Assembly: GCA_002007465.1 (NCBI GenBank) | Contig: LNAC01000003.1 | Coordinates: 13,976,203-14,040,202, forward strand | Source of the DNA: Ailurus styani | Taxonomy: Eukaryota; Chordata; Mammalia; Carnivora; Ailuridae | Reading direction: 5' to 3' | Length of the DNA: 64,000 nt | Part shown: positions 55,500 through 64,000 of the stretch, piece by piece | How the letters are laid out: each line of letters opens with the position of its first letter | How positions within the stretch are numbered: the first letter of the stretch is position 1 | The notes under the pieces: model-generated | What the model saw: only the letters and a program-made list of their open reading frames with translations | Told to the model about the DNA's origin: nothing | Database searches by the model: none | Translations under genes and position numbers: made by a program

Positions 55500-57075
55500 T
55501 GCAGTTTTTAGCTATCACATCTCATTTTTGTGAGTCATTCTCATAGATGTTTAAAAAAAAATCCTCCCCATAACTTTGTCTCACTTTTCCTATAATAGGT
55601 AATTTTACATTTTAACTTGACTGAATCACAAGATGTCCAGATACCCTCTTAAACATTATTTCTGGGTTTGTCTGTGAGATGTCTCTAGAAGACATTAGCA
55701 TTTGAATCAAGAGACTGAATGAAAGCACATAGCCTTCCCCAGTGTAGATGGATTTGTTTTATTATATATATGTGATAATTATTATATGTAATAATTGCTA
55801 TAGTTTAAAAAAGTATTCCAGTAAAGACTATAGTTCTGATTTATTAGTTTCATTTCTAAAATAGAAAGGAATATTTGCAGAATGACATCCCTGTCCATTC
55901 TTCTACAAAAATATAATTTATTATTATTTTAAGTTACAACATGTATTAACTCTGGAGAGACTTAACAACAAAGCATATAATCAGGCTTGCTGCTTATTTC
56001 CATGTGCTATAGCATGCTAAGTGAATAGTCACCTTTTTATACATTTGTATTTTTCAGTTTTAAATTGTTTCAATTTTCAATTCTCCATAGATTTCTTTTC
56101 TCTGTAAATTACCACAGTTGGATATTTTTTAAAACCTACTTAAAAATTTATTTTTGTAAGTAGAGTTTATAACATTACCTTCAACCCTGTGAACTTCAAT
56201 GAAGGCAAATCCATTTTTTTTAACAATAATATATATGTGTAGATTTTCTTTACATGCACAGTTACATTCCAGGTTATATTTTTGAGATATGAACATATGG
56301 TGTAATACTAAGAGAATTTGAAAGTTACTGGTGCTTCAAACTTTTAATTTGTTTTTATGCTCACAGTAACAGAATAATGGTCTTATTCCTGCTTTTTGGT
56401 TATTTCTCCACTGAATTTTATCGCATTAGAGAAACCCTATAACCTCATTTTGGTTACCTACTGCTAGGAGCTTTTCATGTCATGTGTCACAAAAAAATAT
56501 TTTTTGAATATGTCAAACATAAAATGATCAGGTACAAAGGAAGAAATTGGCAGTGGTTTAGGTATGGGTCATAGTTCCAGAAACTGCTGATTCATGAAAA
56601 ATTTAAATTATGTAATTACATTGTTTTATCCATGTCTCTAGTGTTATTCATAAAATGAATATTGTTTCAGCATTATAATCATTTGAAACTTAATTCACAT
56701 GGTAGATACCAGATTCTGTATTCTTTTAAATAGTGATGATTCTTCTTTAGAGGTAACCTTATTCATTCTCTTATTCTTGTTAGAAGAATAATCAATAATC
56801 TCAATAATTAAGGATCTTTAAAAATCCATCCTCCACTTCCAAATGCAAAATAGAATGAGAAATTAAGCCATCTCCTTCATAAGATATGTTTTTAGATTCC
56901 CTTCTTTTAAAAATTGATACTTAGTCTTATTTTCTGATTATTTCCCTCTAATTTTAATTTACCCCTCATTTGGTTTAAAATCAAATCTGCCTTAAATAAT
57001 GGAGATATTATTTCTATTTCAAATCCTTTTTCTATCGATATGTATTTGACAATAAATATATATTTGTGAACTCTA
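55500..57075. other. Unannotated AT-rich DNA
   Basis: Strongly A/T-rich, without recognisable repeats or genes. Confidence 0.45.
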
Positions 57076-57087
57076 TCCCTCATATTT

Positions 57088-57277
57088 AACGGATTTTTAT
57101 TTATTTATTTGACAGTGAGAGACACAGCAAGAGAGGGAACACAAGCAGGGGGAGTGGGAGAGAGAGAAGCAGGTTTCCCGCCAAGCAGGGAGCCTGATGC
57201 CAGGCTCGATCCCAGGACCCTGCCAAAGGCCCAAGCCAAAGGCAGACACTTAACGACTGAGCCACCCAGGCACCCCT
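57088..57277 (-). repeat. CAN-SINE, older subtype
   Basis: Reverse copy: GGATTTTTATTTATTTATTT, GGAACACAAGCAGGGGGAGT, AGCAGGGAGCCTGATGCCAG and CGACTGAGCCACCCAGGCAC. The GATCATGACC phrase is replaced by GCCAAAGGCCCAAGCC, a change in the B-box region. Target-site duplication TCCCTCATATT at 57076-57086 and 57279-57289. Confidence 0.95.
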
Positions 57278-57479
57278 TTCCCTCATATTCAGTAGGCTCT
57301 GGAAATGCAAAAATAGTATTTCACCCAAGCCCGTGAGTATGTCAAAGCATAGTATAGTAAAGAGTTTTCCAGAATGCAATTTGTGGAGGTAATGGAGGTG
57401 CACCATGCATCCTTCTCATCAAGCTGTGACGGTGTGTGAGTTGGCATATAGTCTCTAGCTATCTGTGGCACTTTGGGTC

Positions 57480-57850
57480 CCCTACAGTGTTCATGTTAAG
57501 GTCATAGTCTTCCATGGGCATCCCAGCCAATGAATAAGCATGGTGGAATTAACAGAACGTGGTTATGTCTGCTGAATGTAGGAATCATGTAACTGGAAAT
57601 CTTTTTTTTTCTGGGGCTCCCCATGGACCTGGAAAGAAATTCCATGGAGCTGCCCTACAGAGTAAGGTTACCCTTAACATTTTCTTCTTCATTTTTTCCT
57701 TCCTTCATACATCACTATCTGAAGGTCTTCCCTGACTCACTCTTTCTCCTCATTGCTTTATTTTTCAAAAAACAATTCTCCCAATAAATATTGTGTTTGT
57801 TTAATGTCATCTTGGCATCTGTTTATTGAAACATCCAAACTGATGCACTA
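57480..57850 (+). repeat. Possible old LTR 3' part
   Basis: TCCCTGACTCACTCTTTCTC, CTCATTGCTTTATTTTTCAA, CTCCCAATAAATATTGTGTT, CTTGGCATCTGTTTATTGAA and ACATCCAAACTGATGCA resemble the R/U5 end of old mammalian LTRs, with AATAAA before the end. Family not identified. Confidence 0.4.
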
Positions 57851-58324
57851 ATGTTTTATGTAGTAAAATTACAAGTTATATTGAGACAAGAAGGTATGAG
57901 GGTTATACTGAAGAAAATCTGTCCTTATTAAAACTCTGAAAAAGATTAAAATTGAGAAACAGGCATAGCATGGTATGGGATGTTGAGAGAGGACATTTGA
58001 AAATTTCATTTCATGTTAGGGATGTGAGGAATACTCATTATCTACCTTAATAAATCTGGCTGGGATTTGGGTCACCACCATATTTCCATGTGTCCCTGGG
58101 CTTTGTTTGTTAACCCCTTTAGCCTCTTTAAAATTCCTATGGGCATTTATGATAATGTATATAGAGTAAAAGCTCAGTTAGACACCTAAGACCAACTGTT
58201 CTAATTATTCCTGATCAATGAATGCAATCATAACTTAAATTGCTTTTATGTAAATCAAACCCAACTATTCCTAAGTACGTATGTGTGCAAAACTGAAAAT
58301 ACAAAGAACAACAAAAAAACGAAG
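57851..58324. other. Unannotated DNA
   Basis: No recognisable repeat or gene. Confidence 0.4.
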
Positions 58325-58510
58325 GCAGTAATTTTCAAACTTTAATATATGAAAAAATGTATCTAGGGAAACATTTAAAATGTACCCTCCTGGGCCCTCA
58401 TATATAGATTTTGTTCATTATTTCTAGGAACATTTTCAGGAATTTGCTTTTATAAGAAGAATCAAAAGTGTTTCTGATGTTGGTAGTCTGTGGAACAAAT
58501 TTTGACCCAA
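58325..58510 (+). repeat. MER5-type (hAT-Charlie) relic
   Basis: AGTAATTTTCAAACTTTAAT, CTCCTGGGCCCTCATATATA, TAGGAACATTTTCAGGAATT and TTTCTGATGTTGGTAGTCTG resemble the ordered parts of MER5/Charlie elements. Decayed. Confidence 0.5.
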
Positions 58511-58785
58511 AAATGTGTTCTGTACCTATAGTATATTGAAATGCATTGATTCAAATATTAATTTAACATGAATACCTAAATCAATTTTCAAGTTTGGAAC
58601 TACCTGGAGTTACTGTATATTTTTTTCATAAATAAAACTTATCTTCACTAAGGAAGAAATCACATCATCAAATGTAATGGATCTTGTACTAGTTATACTC
58701 TTTTTATGTGCATTTCTCTCTACTTACAAACTCAAAAAGAATTTGAATGTGTAACTTACTCATTCCAGGTGGCATAAATATTTTT

Positions 58786-58985
58786 TTAATTAATTAATTA
58801 ATTAATTCGAGAGAGAGAGCACAAGCGAGGGGAGGAGTAGAGGGGCAGGGAGAGGCAAAGAATCCCAAGCTGACTCCATGCTGAACAGAGCCTGATACTG
58901 AACTTAAACCTATGACCCTGAGATCATGACCTGAGCTGAAACCAAGAGTCAGATACCTAACTGACTGAGCCACCCAGGTACTCCT
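58786..58985 (-). repeat. CAN-SINE, older subtype with (TTAA)n tail
   Basis: Reverse copy: (TTAA)n tail at about 58787-58807, GAGAGAGAGCACAAGCGAGG, CTGACTCCATGCTGAACAGA, GATCATGACCTGAGCTGAAA and TGACTGAGCCACCCAGGTAC. Target-site duplication GGCATAAATATTTTT (58771-58785) and AGCATAAACATTTTT (58986-59000), two mismatches. Confidence 0.93.
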
Positions 58986-59000
58986 AGCATAAACATTTTT

Positions 59001-59640
59001 AATTGTCAAAATCTATGACTTGACATCTATTTAGTGAAATGGTAGTATCTCTCATGATATGTAATTCAACAATCTATATCTTTATAATTTATTTCTGTAT
59101 CTATAAGTACCTAATAAATCTATTTAACTTTTTATTTTAACAAATCATTATGGGAATTTAGAAGTTTTAATTGAGAAGCTATTAAAATTACTCTATCACC
59201 ACTCCTAAATTTTTCTTTGTACAGGTAAAAACATCTTGACTTCAAAGTTATGAGTAAAGTGGTTCACTATCAAATGCCTAACTATAATCTTGAATTACAC
59301 TAAACTATATATTAATTATGAATTCTATAGAGCTGCAAAGATTCCCCCCTAAGAACCTGCAAATAAATTTACTAAACAAACAGCATCAACTATAATTCTA
59401 AACAGAAATATAGAAAAAAATTCATCCTATAAATAAATCAAACCAAATATTATTATATGGTCTGCGGGGGGAAGTGGGGATGATTTGAATGGAATTTTCC
59501 AATACTGGCAACAACTTGCGTGCATTAACTATTTGTAACATATGTCCTCTTTGAGGCACTCTGATAAAACCTGTGGAGACAGGAATTAACAAGTTTTTAG
59601 TTAAGAGGAGTTTGGAAAACAAAACTCTAAAGAGCATACA
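59001..59640. other. Unannotated AT-rich DNA
   Basis: No recognisable repeat or gene. A 71-codon reverse ORF (59422-59637) lacks recognisable motifs. Confidence 0.4.
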
Positions 59641-59726
59641 GAACCCATTTTGTGTCAGGCAATGCTATTGGCTATATGTCATGAACCTATTTTGTGTCAG
59701 GCAATGCTACTGGCTATATATGTCAT
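59641..59726. repeat. 42/44-bp tandem duplication
   Basis: Two units, 59641-59682 and 59683-59726, each beginning GAACC(C/T)ATTTTGTGTCAGG. They differ by a few substitutions and a TA insertion. Confidence 0.93.
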
Positions 59727-59748
59727 GAAATTGGGTTCCCTTAGTGTT

Positions 59749-60022
59749 TTTTTTTTAATTTAAATTTTAGGTAGTTAATAGACAGTGCAATATTGGTTTC
59801 TGGAGTAGAATTCAGTGATTCATTACTTACAAACAACACCTGGTGTTCATCCTAACAAGAGCCCTCCTTAAGACCCATCACCCATCTAGCCCATCCCCCA
59901 CTCACCTCCCTTCATCAACCCTCAGAGTTTGTTCTCTATCATTAAGAGTCACTTAAGGCTTGTTTCCCTCTCTCCTTTTTTTCTTTTCCCCTTCCCATAT
60001 GTTCATCTGTTTTCTTTCTTAA
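59749..60022 (-). mobile_element. 5'-truncated L1 3' end, reverse
   Basis: TTTTTTAATTTAAATTTTAG begins the tail, then AACACCTGGTGTTCATCCTA, GAGCCCTCCTTAAGACCCAT, CACCCATCTAGCCCATCCCC and AACCCTCAGAGTTTGTTCTC read as the reverse of a carnivore L1 3' UTR. Target-site duplication GTTCCCTTAGTGTT (59735-59748) and GTTCCCTTATTGTT (60023-60036), one mismatch. Confidence 0.88.
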
Positions 60023-60059
60023 GTTCCCTTATTGTTATCTGATGACAGGTTTATGCTAC

Positions 60060-62190
60060 ATTTGTGGTCACTAGTTTTTGCTTTTTCCCCCAGGGTCAGC
60101 CAGACTCACTGCAGATTCTGCAAATAATCTACAGGAAGAGAGATTCAAATTCTCTTATACACTGTCACAAACTTGTCAAATGAAAAACAGGTATGAAAAA
60201 CTAAGAAATGCTTTCTGTTAGTGATTCTTTTCTCTACAAGTGTATGAGATGATTATTAATGTTGACCAATATATTCAATAAAATGGAATGAAGCCTGATA
60301 CTATAGTTTAGCAATATATTTTTAGTGGGGACCGTGTTGAGGGAGGTAATGATAGACTGAGAATATTTCTATATGAAACAATACCTAGACAATCCAGGTA
60401 ATGGGGCCCATATATGGCATTAATAAATAGGTTGTTGCATTTCTGGAAAGCGACTGATATTAAATATTTGTTTGATTATGTATGATAACTAAAATTGCAA
60501 AAAGAGAGGACATAATTTGCAAATCATTTACAAATAATTTTATTACCTGTAAACAGTTTTGCTTCTAAAACTGATCAATTTCCTTCAGTCAATGTTCTTT
60601 GCTAAATATCTCTTTTATGGCTTGTAAAGAGCTTTTTTTAGCTTACTAAAAAAAATGCAATTTTATGGCTGTAGTTGATATGAGAGCATAGTATGATATT
60701 CATTCCAGAAAAATTAATTTGAACTTTAAAATATAAATTACAAATTTAAATAATCCCCTTTATATAAAAGTATTTTAATTATTATGAGGCTATATTCAAT
60801 ATATTTAAATAACTATAGGTTCAGTATTACTGCTTATAATTTCTCCTATCCAGTATCTTCTATTCCTTTTTTGGTCTCTGTTTAACATAGGACTGAACAC
60901 GGGTCATAAATTTATCCTGATAAAATTATCATTTTATCATAAATTTAGGTTTCCAGAATGTACCTTTAAGAAGCACAGCCAGGACAAATCTCTATTATTG
61001 TTGTATAGGAGCCAAATATTTCAAAACCCATCTCCCCCTCCCAAGAATAGAAGCATGAGAAACATGCAGATTGAGTTCCTTTCCTTTAAATTTAACAAAA
61101 TAATGTTAATTGCTAAAATAATAAAACGAAGAGAAGGAGTGAAGAGTGGCAATAGAAAACCTCTTAGAGATTGTCAATTTAACAAATGATTTGTAAATTA
61201 CAAAATCTTTCATTATCAAATGTATTCACCCTATGTCCTGCTGTGGCCTAGCTGTTTGAAAGTAGTTGCTCCTGAGAGTCTGCCCTGTTGGTGTCATCCC
61301 TGCAATCACACAAAAATAAGATCCTTCTGTGATTAAGAACCCTAAATATAATTTACTTCCGAGAGTTGTTTTGGGAAGAAAAAATATTGGAAGAATTTCA
61401 TGTGAATATTCAAGAGGGAACAATGATGCTGAAGGATTACACAGAGAGGAGAAAGGAGAATTTGAGAATGCTAATTAAGGACTTTTTGATTTGCATATTC
61501 TGTAAATAACTCTACCCAAAAGATCAGCCCAAAGTGTTATTACTTGCAGAAGTCTGATTGCCATTAGCCTGGTCCTGGCATCACCACCCACATTAGTATA
61601 CAGATGGCCTGGGAAAATGGCATAACCAAATGCTCCTATGACTCTGGCGACCACTGGTCTCTCCCAGTCAGACCAGTGGTATAATTAAGATAATGCCCCT
61701 CCTGCCATGACTTCAGCTGTTGCCTGGCAAAACTCTCATGTTTCTATTTCTACAATTAAGCAATGCTGAAAGAAAATGAAAATTTTATTTTAAAGACAAC
61801 CTAAAGAAAAAGGGATATATATACTTGTGGGTTCAACTCCTCCTGAGTATCTGTATCTTTACCTAGGTCTCTATGTATCTATCTGTAAACATAGATGCAC
61901 ACACATATCTCACACATGCACATACACCTGATTTTACTTTTCTGAGAATCAGTTTTTACAGAGTAAAAAGCATATTATAATCACTTCCTACCCCAGATCC
62001 TGTGTGAAGAGTTCATATTAACTAAAACATGTAACAAGACCAAATCAAAAGTGTAATGTGTTATTTTTGTAGAGAGGAACTTTCTTCAAGTTCTACAGAT
62101 AAAAAATTGTCAATCATTGTATGTTTGCTGCAGATGTGTTTTCAAATTTCCCTGTTTCTAAGAACAGGGAAAAATGATTTATTCAAACTC
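60060..62190. other. Unannotated DNA
   Basis: About 2.1 kb, A/T-rich, no recognisable repeat. The part at 61540-61740 is less AT-rich and includes the imperfect inverted repeat ACCACTGGTCTC/CAGACCAGTGGT (61650-61680). ORFs are short and unremarkable. Confidence 0.4.
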
Positions 62191-62204
62191 CTTTTTAAGA
62201 ACAT

Positions 62205-62560
62205 TTTTGCATGCATACATTCCTTTACTAAATAATTAGTGAGTGATTTCTATGCTTCAGCTACTGATGGTCCTGGGATACAGAAATGAATAAGACAAAA
62301 ATCCTTGTCCCCATAGAATTTACTTTCTAGTGGGGGAAACAATAAACAAAGTAACAAGTATGTACTAAAGTGTGTGGTCATAATAATTACCAAGAAGAAA
62401 AATAAAGCAGGGTGAAAGATTAAAGATAAACTGGGATAAGACTGAGAGGTGCATATTTGAATGGATGTTCAGGAAATACCATTCTGAGGAGAAAGCATTG
62501 AACTCAGTAAGGTTGGGTCCCTTGTCCAAGGTCAAATTCAAGGAAATTATAAATCTGACT
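62205..62560 (-). repeat. L2 3' end, reverse
   Basis: TTCCTTTACTAAATAATTAG, GATGGTCCTGGGATACAGAA, ATGAATAAGACAAAAATCCT, TTACTTTCTAGTGGGGGAAA and CAATAAACAAAGTAACAAGT are the ordered phrases of a reverse L2 3' end (GGGGATACA, TCTAGTGGGGGAGACA). Well preserved for its class. Confidence 0.75.
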
Positions 62561-63010
62561 ACCACTAAAATAATGTCCTAACTGTTGTGTGGCATTGGAC
62601 CCCAACACAATATTGATAAAATATGAATAGCTGTGTGAATATTTAAATGAAAAGTCCCAAAATAAGAAAAAAATAACATTTCTGTATCATTGTTTTCCCT
62701 TGCTATCCACTGATGGCTTATTTTGCAGATATTAAGAAATACCTTATTTAGGATATGAATTTACATTTCTCAATATATTTTCTTGCACACTATTTTAATA
62801 TTAAGCACTAACAACAATGCATTAATCTAAATACAATGATGCAGATGCAGTACAATCCTGTTTATGTATGAGAAAGTACGTGACCACTAACACTTAACAA
62901 AATTTCTTTTAAATTTTAATTTATAAGGCAAATCATACTCCTAGAAATGCAGAGACCAAGGTAGTAAGAATGTTCTGAATGCCTCTAGCCCAAGATTTTT
63001 GTACCATTAG
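62561..63010. other. Unannotated AT-rich DNA
   Basis: No recognisable repeat or gene. Confidence 0.4.
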
Positions 63011-63024
63011 AAAGACTATAGATG

Positions 63025-63231
63025 GGGGCACCTGGGTGGCTCAGTGGGTTAAAGCCGCTGCCTTCGGCTCAGGTCATGATCCCAGGGTCCTGGGATCGAG
63101 GCCCACATCGGGCTCTCTGCTCAGCAGGGAGCCTGCTTCCTCCTCTCTCCTCTCTCTCTGCCTGCCTCTCTGCCTACTTGTAATCTCTCTCTCTGTGTCA
63201 AATGAATAAATAAAATCTTTAAAAAAAAAAA
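63025..63231 (+). repeat. CAN-SINE, young subtype
   Basis: Near-consensus forward copy: GGGGGCACCTGGGTGGCTCA, TAAAGCCGCTGCCTTCGGCT, GATCCCAGGGTCCTGGGATC, CTGCCTACTTGTAATCTCTC and AAATGAATAAATAAAATC plus poly(A). The left flank TATAGATG (63017-63024) recurs at 63258-63265, directly after a single N at 63257. About 25 extra bases lie between the A run and the N. Confidence 0.95.
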
Positions 63232-63232
63232 G

Positions 63233-64000
63233 AAAAAACACACAAATATTAATCAANTATAGATGAACTTTAACAGAATTATCCATTCCAGTACCATATT
63301 TGGGAAGATTTTTCAGGTTATTTTTTCTTTTGGCTGGAGAATATTCAGTAATAATTCTTCCAGACAAGGATTTCAGGTCATCCTCTTTGATTTCCCAATT
63401 TCTATAAAAAATAATTATTTTGTCCTCATGTTGCAGGGATAGCTTTTTTTAATTTAGTAACCTATGTTTTCCCCCTCAACTTTGAAGATGCTATTTCATT
63501 CTCATCTCATCACTGATAATTATCACTGATAATGAGGTCTGTTGTCATATGTTTGTAGGCAATCTTCCCCCACATGCATTCCCTTATCATTCACGGTGCA
63601 GATATGTACACGCTTGTGTGTATATGTGTGTGCATGTAGGATATATTTAGGATATATTTACATGTGCATATATATGTATATAAATACATATACATGCATG
63701 TAGATGTGTATATTTGCATTTATCTGTATTACTGTTCTTTCTTTGGGGCCTAGAATATACTTGGCTATTACTTATTCAAATATTACTTTTCACCTGTTCT
63801 CTATATTGTCTCTTCTGGAAGTCCTATAAGATTGCTGTTTTTAAGTGTCTAGTCTATGTTGATTAGGGAAGATGTTTCTCCAAAACTTTGATATATATTT
63901 CCATGTTGAAGGAACTACATTTTTGGAATGTGCCTGGACAACTTCAACACTTCTCCCAGGAGCAATTTACCTGATTTGTTAATTTTAGAAAAAACAAAAA
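63233..64000. other. Unannotated DNA with TG/TA-rich simple sequence
   Basis: Alternating purine/pyrimidine TG/CA/TA-rich sequence at about 63600-63715 and a small direct repeat (ATCACTGATAATTATCACTG) near 63510-63530. No gene seen. Confidence 0.5.

Noticed and set aside
61650..61680. Imperfect inverted repeat as a transposon terminus
   Set aside because: Arms are short, with no matching partner terminus or target-site duplication nearby.
1600..63231. tRNA genes at the heads of CAN-SINEs
   Set aside because: The tRNA-like A and B box words belong to SINE copies. None forms a complete cloverleaf gene, and all continue into SINE bodies and tails.

Overview
This window looks like non-coding DNA from a carnivoran mammal. 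The clearest sign is 26 copies of the carnivore-specific tRNA-derived SINE (CAN-SINE/SINEC), recognisable by a GGCGCCTGGGTGGCTCAG head, a CTCAGGTCATGATC B-box region, a pyrimidine-rich body and an AAATAAATAAAATC tail. Several young copies carry the GTGGGTTAAAGCC and CTGCCTACTTGT variants, which I associate from memory with arctoid caniforms (mustelids, seals), so a mustelid-like species is my best guess. I see no protein-coding gene, tRNA or rRNA gene, CRISPR array or bacterial or phage feature. The longest uninterrupted ORF is 147 codons, and most ORFs start or end inside repeats.

Layout. 1-3.1 kb: AT-rich DNA with an internally deleted Tigger1-like element, one SINE and a GC-rich block of unknown origin (2570-3110). 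3.6-7.8 kb: a layered repeat stack. An old ORF1-only LINE (HAL1-like) is split by a CAN-SINE and by a younger 5'-truncated carnivore L1, and that L1 holds another SINE and a 152-base sequence gap. 8.9-24.7 kb: SINEs mixed with several old MaLR/ERVL-type LTRs, a second Tigger1-like copy inserted into one of them, an old L1 3' end, CA and AAGG microsatellites, and a second HAL1/L1ME relic. 26.6-38.4 kb: mostly single-copy DNA with few young repeats, a few old MIR/L2 pieces, three segments that read like candidate conserved non-coding DNA or exons, and an AT-rich low-complexity patch. 38.4-48.5 kb: SINEs (including an apparent two-unit insertion at 44.8-45.2 kb), L2, MIR and MER5-like relics, a GC-richer segment with splice-like signals (38.8-39.2 kb), and an L1 3' end. 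48.5-64 kb: AT-rich DNA with a possible retrocopied 3' end (51.57-51.95 kb), MIR and L2 relics, four more SINEs, an antisense L1 3' end with target-site duplications, and short tandem duplications.

The window therefore records insertion history and does not encode a pathway. The best-supported observations are insertion orders and target-site duplications, two Tigger1-like copies with the same internal deletion, a probable read-through SINE dimer, and single-N junctions flanked by near-identical copies that suggest assembly artefacts. I found no convincing undescribed biological system. Family names for old repeats come from remembered consensus features, not a database search, so subfamily names are tentative.
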